Source of the DNA: Candidatus Omnitrophota bacterium
GTDB lineage: Bacteria; Omnitrophota; Gorgyraeia; JAUYCX01
DNA: 64,000 nt
NCBI GenBank assembly: GCA_030692045.1
Contig: JAUYCX010000119.1
Location: 1-64,000, forward strand
Direction: 5' to 3'
The notes beneath the pieces are model-generated. The model saw nothing but the letters and a program-made list of their open reading frames with translations. It ran no database searches and was not told where the DNA came from. Positions 33,174-40,244 of this stretch are shown one piece after another; position 1 is the stretch's first letter, and each line of letters starts with the position of its first letter. The translations under genes and the position numbers were made by a program.

Positions 33174-34967
33174 ATGGGTGTAGTTTATAAGTTAACTGAT
33201 AAAGTCAAAGATTTTATAATCTCCCAAAAAAAAGCAAATCCTAACTTAAGCTGCCGTGGCTTAGCGAATATTGTAAAAAAAAGATTTCAAATTACTCTCT
33301 CCAAATCCTCCATTAATGACATAATTAAACAAGCAGGTTTGAGCAGTTCAGTTGGCATGAGGCCAAAACTACCTGGCCGACTTCTTAAGCAAGAGCCAAG
33401 AGAAGTACCTAAAATAAGTGCTGCGGAGAAAAAAGAGCTTCTAACATTTAGCCAAGAAAGAACACCTGTTTTAGAACAGCCAAAGCCTTTAGAAAAAGTA
33501 GCCGAATTCAAACCAGAAGAAAAGAAGCAGGTTGAAATTAGAAAAAATAAATGGGATGTGTCCCTAATTAAGGGATCAGCTGAAGAGCCACAACTAATTG
33601 AAATTAAAGGAGATGAGATAATAGACAATTTAGGCTTTTTCTTTTTCAAAGCAGTGGAATGGCGAATAGCAGACAAGCCAATTTTAGCAATGATTCTTAA
33701 GCCGTTTCTTTCAGCAGCTATTGCACAGGACTTAGAAATAAAAGCCCAGATTTTAGTTTATTTGTTTGCTTTTGGCTCTGCGGATTTAGAGGCAATGACA
33801 GCTTATTCAGGCAAAGGGCTTTGGCTAATAAATCAGCTCAATAATCCCCAAGCGCTTTCAGCTTTACCTGCTTTTGTGGAGTCGCTTAAAGCAATCAAGG
33901 GCTTAACCTTAGGTTTTTTGAGTGGCGTAAATCACGCCTTTACAGAGGTTAATTTCTTTAAGATTATCTTGGCAGATAACACGGTTATTTATCTTGATGG
34001 CAAACTTCATTCTTTATGGCAGGAAGCGGATATCCCAGCAGTAATGTCGTCAACTCTTTATGAATCAAAGAGTTACATAAAGAACATCTTCCAAGACAAT
34101 GTCCAATCTGTGATTTTATTTACTGCACCGGGTTATCTTAATTTTTCAAAATCTTTCTACGAATTTGTTTATGCTTGCGAGGACAATCCCCAAAAAAGAA
34201 TGCTTAGAATTAGCTTACATAATCATCAAAAGGATGAGATTAGTGCTCCTGTAAAGATTCCTGGCCAAAAACGCTTTTTTTCAATGGGTTTTTGGCCCTG
34301 GCAAGAAGAGGGTGCCAGATTTATCCATGAGGATATACGTCTGGTAAACAGCTTTTTTTGTGAAGCCCTGGACAAAACAATTTATTTTAGTGAAATAAAG
34401 GTTAATCTACCACAATATCAATCATTCCAAGGACTTAAGATAAGAGCAGCTTTATTAAGAGACTGGGGTTTAAGTTGGCCCAGGTTGGGAGTTTTAACTA
34501 ATCAGCCATTTGAAAGGCCAATGGAAGAGATAATTACGGAATATTTAACTCGCTGGCCAAATCTCGACGAGGGGTATCAGGATTTTTTAAAAAAATCTGA
34601 GAAATCTCTTTATACCCAACCTCAAAAAGCCCTGGGATTAGCAGCGCTGCAAAGTGATGAATATGCCTTGTCTTCGGGCAAGTTAGATTTGTGGCAAAAT
34701 TTGAACTATTTAGTTTCGCATCTAAATAACTTCTGCTCAAGGCATTTTTTCCCCAAAGAATACGAAAAAGCAGATTTCTCGACGCTGAAACAGAGGTTTT
34801 ACAGCCTTCCCGGCAAGCTCGACAAGCGAAACAATAATCTTTCTGTTACTTTTATCCTGCCTTCTGACTATGCCTTTCAAAAAGAGCTTATGTATGCCAT
34901 AAGAAGAGTTAATGAAAGTAATATAAAAGACCCTCAAAATCATAGACTTTGGCTTAAGCTCAAATAG
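33174..34967 (+). CDS. HTH-domain protein of unknown function, possibly transposase-like
   Basis: 597 residues. Residues about 5-65 form a helix-turn-helix (LTDKVKDFIISQKK, CRGLANIVKKRF, LSKSSINDIIKQAG), then a charged Pro/Lys linker. Codons 126-131 come from a RAYT end repeat read in frame (NKWDVS). From about residue 140 a large domain follows with ADNTVIYLDGKLHSLW, SVILFTAPGYLNFS and ITEYLTRWPNLDEGYQDF. The D/E-rich pattern and the Y-x-x-R-like segment recall DDE transposases, but I cannot assign the triad. It sits in the mobile island splitting the tad locus. Function unknown. Confidence 0.75.
   Translation: MGVVYKLTDKVKDFIISQKKANPNLSCRGLANIVKKRFQITLSKSSINDIIKQAGLSSSVGMRPKLPGRLLKQEPREVPKISAAEKKELLTFSQERTPVLEQPKPLEKVAEFKPEEKKQVEIRKNKWDVSLIKGSAEEPQLIEIKGDEIIDNLGFFFFKAVEWRIADKPILAMILKPFLSAAIAQDLEIKAQILVYLFAFGSADLEAMTAYSGKGLWLINQLNNPQALSALPAFVESLKAIKGLTLGFLSGVNHAFTEVNFFKIILADNTVIYLDGKLHSLWQEADIPAVMSSTLYESKSYIKNIFQDNVQSVILFTAPGYLNFSKSFYEFVYACEDNPQKRMLRISLHNHQKDEISAPVKIPGQKRFFSMGFWPWQEEGARFIHEDIRLVNSFFCEALDKTIYFSEIKVNLPQYQSFQGLKIRAALLRDWGLSWPRLGVLTNQPFERPMEEIITEYLTRWPNLDEGYQDFLKKSEKSLYTQPQKALGLAALQSDEYALSSGKLDLWQNLNYLVSHLNNFCSRHFFPKEYEKADFSTLKQRFYSLPGKLDKRNNNLSVTFILPSDYAFQKELMYAIRRVNESNIKDPQNHRLWLKLK
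33549..33566 (+). repeat. Single RAYT end repeat inside a coding region
   Basis: AAATGGGATGTGTCCCTA, identical over 18 bp to the right end of the RAYT element at 33032-33049, read in frame within the HTH gene. Confidence 0.9.
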
Positions 34968-34998
34968 AAACCGCTTTCTCAAATCCTAAAATTTTCTC

Positions 34999-35027
34999 TT
35001 GACGCCCATATAATATATATGTTATAT
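34999..35027 (+). promoter_or_regulatory. Promoter of the pilin array
   Basis: TTGACG (34999-35004), a 17-nt spacer, TTATAT (35022-35027). The predicted start near 35034 lies directly before the riboswitch aptamer. Confidence 0.8.
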
Positions 35028-35035
35028 TTTGAGTG

Positions 35036-35140
35036 CAAGAAACGGAAGCGAAAAGGCGCGGCCTAATAAGTTTATTAGGACAAGCAAAGCCACGGGTACT
35101 TAAAAGCTTCTTAAAAAGTATAGCCGGGTTGCCGAAACCG
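35036..35140 (+). promoter_or_regulatory. Cyclic di-GMP-I (GEMM) riboswitch
   Basis: The leader carries the conserved aptamer pieces in order: the CCTAATAA/TTATTAGG hairpin, the AGCAAAGCCACGGG core (35083-35096), a GTACTT/AAGTAT hairpin, then TAGCCGGGTTGCCG (35121-35134). These match class I c-di-GMP aptamers such as those upstream of pilus genes in Geobacter. It lies between a strong promoter and a terminator that reuses its 3' part, so it probably controls read-through into the pilin genes. Confidence 0.88.
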
Positions 35141-35172
35141 TTAAGGTTTTTAGTCAACTCGGCTATTTTTTT
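35121..35172 (+). terminator. Terminator overlapping the riboswitch 3' strand
   Basis: TAGCCGGGTTG (35121-35131) pairs with CAACTCGGCTA (35155-35165) over 11 bp with one G-U, followed by seven T. The left arm is also the 3' strand of the c-di-GMP aptamer, so the two folds exclude each other. Confidence 0.85.
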
Positions 35173-35184
35173 AAGGAGCCAGGG

Positions 35185-35979
35185 ATGACAAAAAAAATTC
35201 CAGAAAAAAATACTCTACCCTTGGAGGAAAGGGGGAGTTTTTATTTTGAGCAAATCTTAATGGCTTTAAAAAAGTTTTGCATTGAGAGCCATAATCAGTT
35301 TATCAAGCCACATCATAGCCAAGACTCTAAAAATGTATCTTTTAACGCAGATATACGTGGTTCGACAAGCTCACCATCCCTCGAACCATCCCGAGCGAAG
35401 TCGAGGGACAAATCCAACGCAGATAAACGCAGATTTATCATCGCAAACATCTGCGACCATCTGCGTTACATCTGCGGGAATCTGCGTTCAAAACTGGTTT
35501 TTCAGAAATCTTCTAGCCAAGCCGCAGTAGAATATTTAATTATCCTCTGCGCAGTGCTCACCCTATTCTTACTTTCCAATGCAGTTTTATATCCCAGAAT
35601 AAAACAGACAGCCACAAATCTTTTTATAAAGTCAACCAAGGCAATTGTGGGAAGTGAGGAAAGTGCTCCGCCAGAGCCAGAGCCGCAGGGATGCGCTCGG
35701 ATTAGTTGGTATGTATCTAGATTTAGAGACGGGATGAATAGGTTTGTAGATAGAGGCACATCCACGAATTTAACTCAACTTCAGTTTATGAATTTGCAAA
35801 ATTGTGCCGTAGAGGATTGTTCAGCGCGATACCAAGTATGTTGGCAGCGCATTTGCGCACTCACAGGTGTCTGTCGAGACCTTGATCCTAATGGACATTA
35901 TATTAATACTCACGGGCTATATACTCTGAGTTGGCAAGGATGTGGTCGCTCAGTAAGTTGTAGATTTCGTTTAAATTAA
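35185..35979 (+). CDS. Pilin-like protein with a leader of about 110 residues
   Basis: 264 residues. The pilin core begins at SSQAAVEYLIILCAVL (about residue 109): Gln, then Glu at +5, then Tyr and a hydrophobic helix, the class III (Flp) processing signature. AAGGAG 6 nt before ATG 35185 fixes the start, so a leader of about 110 residues precedes the cleavage site; Flp leaders are normally 10-25. Codons for residues about 54-100 are repeat DNA read in frame (see 35344-35488). The mature part is Cys-rich (ARYQVCWQRICALTGVCRD). First gene after the riboswitch. Confidence 0.8.
   Translation: MTKKIPEKNTLPLEERGSFYFEQILMALKKFCIESHNQFIKPHHSQDSKNVSFNADIRGSTSSPSLEPSRAKSRDKSNADKRRFIIANICDHLRYICGNLRSKLVFQKSSSQAAVEYLIILCAVLTLFLLSNAVLYPRIKQTATNLFIKSTKAIVGSEESAPPEPEPQGCARISWYVSRFRDGMNRFVDRGTSTNLTQLQFMNLQNCAVEDCSARYQVCWQRICALTGVCRDLDPNGHYINTHGLYTLSWQGCGRSVSCRFRLN
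35344..35488. repeat. Nested repeat insertions within the pilin leader
   Basis: The outer repeat has ACGCAGAT phrases on the left (35344, 35417, 35427) mirrored by ATCTGCG phrases on the right (35449, 35459, 35470, 35480). Inside it, 35360-35408 has TTCGACAAGCTCACC and GAGCGAAGTCGAGGGA, a second family with its own dyad symmetry. Both stay open in the pilin frame. Confidence 0.8.
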
Positions 35980-35985
35980 CTGTAA

Positions 35986-36537
35986 ATGATGAAACTTTTA
36001 TACAAAATAAAAGACAAAAATTCTCAACACACCATTGAATATTGTGTAATCATTGCCTTGGTGGCTTTGGGAATTATTTTAATGCGCAATTATGTTTATC
36101 GCTCAATATTTGCCGGAATGAAGATGTGGGAGGATGAGGTAGCTGATTCGTTGGAAGATGCAATAGAGCCGCCGCCGCTTCGGACGATTACACTTCGTTT
36201 CAGGTATTATAGAACTACGGCTGTGAGGGTGGATAGGTATCCTTACTTAGACTATACTTTAGAATTATTAGATGTACCTGATTGTCCCTATAGAACTGTG
36301 GATGAATTTGGAGTGGAGACACTTGATTATCGCACAAATGGTTGCATACCAGCGGGTGGAAGTTGTAGTCATGCACCCATATATGGGGTTACCCCACGTT
36401 GCTGGGAAAAAAGAGCAGGAACTCGTGACTTACGAGGCTTTCAAACAGTAATCCAGATAGATGGAAGGGGTTGTTTTAAAATACCTACTAACATTTGTGG
36501 TCAACCTATGCCCCCTCCTGAATGTAGAGATTGTTAG
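35986..36537 (+). CDS. Pilin-like protein
   Basis: 183 residues. Short leader ending NSQHTIEYCVIIALVALGIILM: Gln, Glu at the fifth position of the mature protein, Tyr, then a hydrophobic helix. It then has the array's MRNYVYRS motif. The mature domain is Cys-rich (about nine Cys, including the CRDC end), suggesting disulfides outside the cell. Longer than a classical Flp pilin, so it may be a minor or tip pilin. Confidence 0.8.
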   Translation: MMKLLYKIKDKNSQHTIEYCVIIALVALGIILMRNYVYRSIFAGMKMWEDEVADSLEDAIEPPPLRTITLRFRYYRTTAVRVDRYPYLDYTLELLDVPDCPYRTVDEFGVETLDYRTNGCIPAGGSCSHAPIYGVTPRCWEKRAGTRDLRGFQTVIQIDGRGCFKIPTNICGQPMPPPECRDC

Positions 36538-36553
36538 GAGCAAAGGAAAAGTT

Positions 36554-36703
36554 ATGTTTCGCTTAAACAAAAAAGCCCAACACTTAATTGAATACGCCAT
36601 AGTTATTTCATTAGTGGCGGCGGTAATGGTGGCAATGCGCACATATGTTTATCGAGCCACACAAGCCACCTTAAAGACAATTGAAGATGAGTTTTTTAAG
36701 TGA
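36554..36703 (+). CDS. Small Flp-type pilin
   Basis: 49 residues: MFRLNKKAQHLIEYAIVIS starts with a basic leader and the Q-x-x-x-EY processing motif, then a hydrophobic helix and MRTYVYRATQATLKTIEDEF. ATG 36554 has AAAGGAAAAG upstream; an earlier in-frame ATG at 36461 lies inside the previous gene and is not favoured. Size equals that of major Flp pilins. Confidence 0.78.
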   Translation: MFRLNKKAQHLIEYAIVISLVAAVMVAMRTYVYRATQATLKTIEDEFFK

Positions 36704-36718
36704 GGACATAAGTTATGT

Positions 36719-36748
36719 TCCGCCAAAGGTCTGTGGCGGACTCATTAA
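36719..36748 (+). repeat. TCCGCC hairpin ending in TCATTAA before a ribosome binding site
   Basis: TCCGCCAAAGGTCTGTGGCGGA (in two parts: arms TCCGCC and GGCGGA, shared loop) followed by CTCATTAA, which runs into AAAGGAGGTG of the next pilin gene. The left AATTC half-box is missing here. The same loop recurs at 37375-37398. Confidence 0.8.
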
Positions 36749-36763
36749 AGGAGGTGAACAGAT

Positions 36764-36949
36764 ATGAGCAGGAAGAAAAGGTATAGAGCAGAAAAAGGCC
36801 AAAGCACCTTGGAGTATATCGTCATTGTAGCTGTGATTATTGGCGCAGTGATTATCTTTGCCACAAGTACGCTAAAGCCCAAAGTAGGCGAAAGTTTAAA
36901 CCATGTGGCAAACCAAATGGAAGTAGTAGTAAATCGAATAACCTATTAG
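36764..36949 (+). CDS. Flp-type pilin
   Basis: 61 residues: basic leader MSRKKRYRAEKG, then QSTLEYIVIVAVIIGAVIIF with Glu and Tyr at the canonical places, and a short amphipathic tail. This is the closest to a classical Flp major pilin in the array; it lacks the MxxYxxR motif of its neighbours. A perfect AAAGGAGGTG lies 7 nt before the ATG. Confidence 0.85.
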   Translation: MSRKKRYRAEKGQSTLEYIVIVAVIIGAVIIFATSTLKPKVGESLNHVANQMEVVVNRITY

Positions 36950-36979
36950 TTTCTTTAAAATAGATGGGGGTGAAATAAA

Positions 36980-37324
36980 ATGCTGAAATTAAGAAAAAGA
37001 GGTCAGAGCACTGCCGAGTATGCAGTCCTAATTGGATTAGTGATTGCAGCAGCAGTGGGTATGCGTATATATGTTGAGCGCGGGCTTAAAGCCAGAACGC
37101 ACGGTGCTATGGAGTATTTAACCAAGGAGACTAATGCGATTGATGGTTCAACCTTTAACCGTCAATACGAACCATATTACATGAATCAGCAGTATGAGGT
37201 TACACAGAATGCACAAGATAGAACAAAATTGAGAGAAGGTCAGAAAGTTGAGGTAACTGCCAATGCCAAAACCACTCGTGCTACAGGTGGTTTTTCAGAA
37301 TATGGTAATGTAGTAGAAGAATAA
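36980..37324 (+). CDS. Flp-type pilin paralogue
   Basis: 114 residues. MLKLRKRGQSTAEYAVLIG gives the leader and processing motif, followed by the helix and MRIYVERGLKARTHGAMEYL. The middle QYEPYYMNQQYEVTQNAQD matches QYEPYYTKSEYEITQSSH in the pilin at 37809, so the two are paralogues. GGGGGTG upstream of the ATG. Confidence 0.85.
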   Translation: MLKLRKRGQSTAEYAVLIGLVIAAAVGMRIYVERGLKARTHGAMEYLTKETNAIDGSTFNRQYEPYYMNQQYEVTQNAQDRTKLREGQKVEVTANAKTTRATGGFSEYGNVVEE

Positions 37325-37367
37325 ATGTTTCATTTTATCCTTGACCCACCTACGGCGAGGTCAAGGA

Positions 37368-37405
37368 TTAATTCGTCCGCCAAAGGTCTGTGGCGGACTC
37401 ATTAA
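37368..37405 (+). repeat. AATTC/TCATT-box hairpin before a pilin gene
   Basis: TTAATTC (37368-37374), arms GTCCGCC and GGCGGAC with loop AAAGGTCTGT, TCATTAA (37399-37405), then GGGGGTG, the ribosome binding site. A second hairpin (ATCCTTGACC / GGTCAAGGAT, 37337-37368) adjoins on the left. Confidence 0.85.
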
Positions 37406-37423
37406 GGGGGTGTAAATAAGACA

Positions 37424-37753
37424 ATGCTTAAAATAAAGAAAAAAATGGCACAGAGTACATTAGAGTATGCGATTTTAATCGTGGTTATTGCCGGAGCTTT
37501 CTTAACTACACAGATGTGGCTTAAGCATGCAGTGCAGGGTAAAATAAGGTCTTCAGCTGATGATATTGGAGAGCAATTTTCTACTGCCTTTAGCAATGCG
37601 GATCTCAACTTTGATTCATATAGTAAGACTAATGAAACGGTTGTATCTAAAATTACCAAATCTACGCTTTTGGATGATGCTACCTCGAATAAGATTGACT
37701 CAATTAATTTATCGCATAACCAAGAATACTGGGGTCCAACATCAACACCGTAA
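37424..37753 (+). CDS. Flp-type pilin paralogue
   Basis: 109 residues. MLKIKKKMAQSTLEYAILI leader and processing motif, then TTQMWLKHAVQGKIRSSAD and DIGEQFSTAFSNADLNFD. The DIGEQ(F/Y) stretch also occurs in the pilin at 38518 (DEIGEQYEYGHTNSDFTF), marking a second paralogous subgroup. The mature domain is Ser/Thr-rich. Confidence 0.83.
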   Translation: MLKIKKKMAQSTLEYAILIVVIAGAFLTTQMWLKHAVQGKIRSSADDIGEQFSTAFSNADLNFDSYSKTNETVVSKITKSTLLDDATSNKIDSINLSHNQEYWGPTSTP

Positions 37754-37808
37754 AATCGCGCAAGGTTTGAAAACGATGCTAAAAGGGGTAAGTGTGGATA
37801 GGGTTCAT

Positions 37809-38180
37809 ATGGTAATTAAAGACAAAAAGGCGCAGCAGATAAGTGAATATGCTATTGTGTTAGCTTTAATTGTAAGCGCAGCTGCAGGCATGCAATTTTA
37901 TGTTCAGCGCGGCTTGCAAGCCAGATACAAGGGTGCCACAGAAAAGCTTATCAGAGAGGCACGTGTAGCCACTATGCGCGACCCTGTGCCTATTCATGTT
38001 TCTATGCAATATGAACCCTATTACACCAAAAGTGAATACGAGATAACTCAGAGTAGTCACAAGCAGGAGAATCTTTCCACACACGCCGAGATTAGAACAG
38101 GATTATTGAGTAGGTCAATAAGTGAATCTACCTTGCGTAAAGGTTCTCAGGAAACCTTGCCAGCTAAGTTGGGAGATTAA
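37809..38180 (+). CDS. Flp-type pilin paralogue
   Basis: 123 residues from ATG 37809 (GGATAGGG upstream); ATG 37776 would add 11 residues. MVIKDKKAQQISEYAIVLAL gives the leader and motif, then MQFYVQRGLQARYKGATEKL and QYEPYYTKSEYEITQ, paralogous to the gene at 36980. The C-terminal part is basic and Ser-rich. Confidence 0.82.
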   Translation: MVIKDKKAQQISEYAIVLALIVSAAAGMQFYVQRGLQARYKGATEKLIREARVATMRDPVPIHVSMQYEPYYTKSEYEITQSSHKQENLSTHAEIRTGLLSRSISESTLRKGSQETLPAKLGD

Positions 38181-38184
38181 GTCA

Positions 38185-38517
38185 ATGAAAAATTTAAGGG
38201 CGCAAAGCTTAACAGAATATGTAATTGTTTTGGGGTTGGTGGTAGTTGCGCTTACCACTATGCAGGTTTATATGCGTCGGGGTATTCAAGCAGTAGTTAA
38301 AGTTTCTGCAGATGAATTAGGCTTCCAGCAAAATAGCGAGGATGTGCTTGACCCGGCTAAGCAGGGCTTTTTAAGGAGCTTTCACTCTCAAGTTAATTCC
38401 CAAAGCCAGCGTCGAATGGTGGGTGTCCCAGGAGTTCTAAATAAAGATATTGATGAAAGTAGCACTTTTTCCTTAAATGGTATATATTTTTTGGGTAATG
38501 AGGAGAAAAGTTTGTAA
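38185..38517 (+). CDS. Flp-type pilin paralogue
   Basis: 110 residues from ATG 38185, with GGGAG 11 nt upstream. MKNLRAQSLTEYVIVLGLV, then MQVYMRRGIQAVVKVSADELGF. The mature region (DPAKQGFLRSFHSQVNSQSQ) is unlike its neighbours. In-frame codons upstream of 38185 belong to the previous gene's region. Confidence 0.8.
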   Translation: MKNLRAQSLTEYVIVLGLVVVALTTMQVYMRRGIQAVVKVSADELGFQQNSEDVLDPAKQGFLRSFHSQVNSQSQRRMVGVPGVLNKDIDESSTFSLNGIYFLGNEEKSL

Positions 38518-38838
38518 ATGGATAAACACGCGCAGATTAGTTTAGAGGCAATTATCTTGATTATCATTGTGGTAGCCGCGCTTCTTACTATGGATATTTA
38601 TTTAAAACGCGCTATACAAGGTAGATGGCGAGGGGCTTCTGATGAGATAGGCGAGCAATACGAATACGGACATACCAATAGCGATTTTACGTTTAGCGTA
38701 GTAAGTAATACCGAAACGTTAATTAGTACTGAAGAAACTCGTCAAGGGGAAGGCAATGTCGTGATTACTACCAACAGAGTTGACTTAACTGATATGTCAG
38801 AAACCAAAACAGGCACAGAATATGTGGAAGGTTATTAA
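38518..38838 (+). CDS. Flp-type pilin paralogue, Tyr replaced in the motif
   Basis: 106 residues. MDKHAQISLEAIILIIIVVA keeps Gln and Glu of the processing motif but has Ala where most have Tyr. MDIYLKRAIQGRWRGASDE and IGEQYEYGHTNSDFTF place it in the DIGEQ subgroup with the pilin at 37424. It begins directly after the preceding stop and overlaps the next gene by 17 nt. Confidence 0.8.
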   Translation: MDKHAQISLEAIILIIIVVAALLTMDIYLKRAIQGRWRGASDEIGEQYEYGHTNSDFTFSVVSNTETLISTEETRQGEGNVVITTNRVDLTDMSETKTGTEYVEGY

Positions 38839-40018
38839 TAAAGCGCAGACAGCCAGTGAATTGGCAATCTTTGGCACCATACTGGTATTTGTGATTGGCG
38901 TACTTATTCGCTTTGCGCTTTCTTTTAACTATAACCAAGATTATCAAATGAGGGCTTTTAAAAGAGCATTGCAGTTATCTTATGCCAATCAAGCTGACTC
39001 AGCAAATAGGTCTTTAGCCAGTGTTACAATTATCAATGATAGGGATATTCCAGAATTAAGCGACCAATTAGGCATAATGCAGCGCACTCCCTATTTTGCC
39101 TCAGCCACAGCTATGTATAACAGTATGTTATTTGGCTCAACACGTTATCCTTATTACTTCCAATGGTGTGGTTCTGCGCCTGAGTGGTTGGATGATGGCC
39201 ATCCTGATGCCTTGCCAGTAAATGATATTTATGTCAACAATGAACGCATTGTGCTTTCTGTGGCTGATTATGCTAAATACCCTTGTCCAGAGGGAGAGGA
39301 AAGAAAAAGGCAGATTATCTGGAGTGACCCAAAGTGGGCTGAGGCAGACCCTAATCCCAGTGGCAGTGACTATTGGCGTTGGTTAAGGTTTAAATGCGAA
39401 GACATTGACCCAGATGGAAGCCCGGATAATGGCCTTAATATTACCAGCGCCGATATTGATAATGACGGAAAAGAAGAAACTATCTTTGCGGCAATGGGTT
39501 GTCAGGAGGTAGTATGTGAGCCTGAAGACCCATTAGACCATGATAGCCCGGAAATTTGTAATTTAGTTTTTCATATTGCGGAGGTTACAGTTTTAGATAG
39601 TCAATTAGGTGAAATTGACACAACCATTAACTCTGCAGATTTAAGAGATGAAGTAGAGCCTCAGGGTTTTAAACCAGGTTATAAGATTTATGCGCGAGTA
39701 AATCCTGGTTCAAGCCATCAAAAACAAGAAACTTACACTGAAATAACCAATACCAATCAGGTAAGACGCGCAGATTTTATTTCTCGTGAAATACAGCTTA
39801 ATCCCGCACATATTGACTATTATGGAAATCAGTTAAACGAACCTAATAACTGGCATGGTTTTTATTGGAGAAATAGAGACAGGCTTGTTCCGATAGCTAA
39901 TGAAAGGTGTCAAGACCTTAATAAGGATAGGACTTGTCTGGATGTAAACGAAGCAAAGCTTTATGTCAGGAGTAGAATTAATGTGGGAAAAACGCGTATC
40001 TGGAAAACGCCTCATTAA
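38822..40018 (+). CDS. Large pilin-like/TadE-type protein with acidic Ca-binding-like turns
   Basis: 398 residues. An N-terminal KAQTASELAIFGTILVFVIG segment fits a class III prepilin-like signal with Glu after the Gln, followed by one membrane helix. The rest is extracytoplasmic, with Cys pairs (CEDIDPDG, CQEVVCEPEDP) and DxDxDG-type loops (DIDPDGSPDNG, DIDNDGKEE) that could bind calcium. Probably a minor pilin or assembly protein; it is many times larger than a normal pilin. Overlaps both neighbours. Confidence 0.7.
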   Translation: MWKVINKAQTASELAIFGTILVFVIGVLIRFALSFNYNQDYQMRAFKRALQLSYANQADSANRSLASVTIINDRDIPELSDQLGIMQRTPYFASATAMYNSMLFGSTRYPYYFQWCGSAPEWLDDGHPDALPVNDIYVNNERIVLSVADYAKYPCPEGEERKRQIIWSDPKWAEADPNPSGSDYWRWLRFKCEDIDPDGSPDNGLNITSADIDNDGKEETIFAAMGCQEVVCEPEDPLDHDSPEICNLVFHIAEVTVLDSQLGEIDTTINSADLRDEVEPQGFKPGYKIYARVNPGSSHQKQETYTEITNTNQVRRADFISREIQLNPAHIDYYGNQLNEPNNWHGFYWRNRDRLVPIANERCQDLNKDRTCLDVNEAKLYVRSRINVGKTRIWKTPH

Positions 40019-40232
40019 GGCGCAGGTAACCATAGAATTTACCTTTTGCTTGGTAATAGTGGTCTTGCTTTTTATTGCCTCTTTTTATGCCCTTATTTGG
40101 GGAGTGGATATTTTGGTGGTCAGAACAACTAATTATGAGGCAAGTATGATTGGCGGTCGTGACCAGGTGGTTAAGGAGGATTTTTATATAACTCCTCCAA
40201 TGAGTATAATACCCTTGATAAATCGGGAGTAG
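39981..40232 (+). CDS. TadE-like protein
   Basis: 83 residues from ATG 39981 (AGGAG at a good distance); ATG 39963 is less well placed. RLIKAQVTIEFTFCLVIVVL is the TadE-type N-terminus with the Glu-Phe pair, followed by a single membrane helix and WGVDILVVRTTNYEASMIGG. TadE proteins are minor pilins processed by the prepilin peptidase. Overlaps the previous gene by 38 nt. Confidence 0.75.
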   Translation: MWEKRVSGKRLIKAQVTIEFTFCLVIVVLLFIASFYALIWGVDILVVRTTNYEASMIGGRDQVVKEDFYITPPMSIIPLINRE

Positions 40233-40244
40233 AGAGGTATTGGA

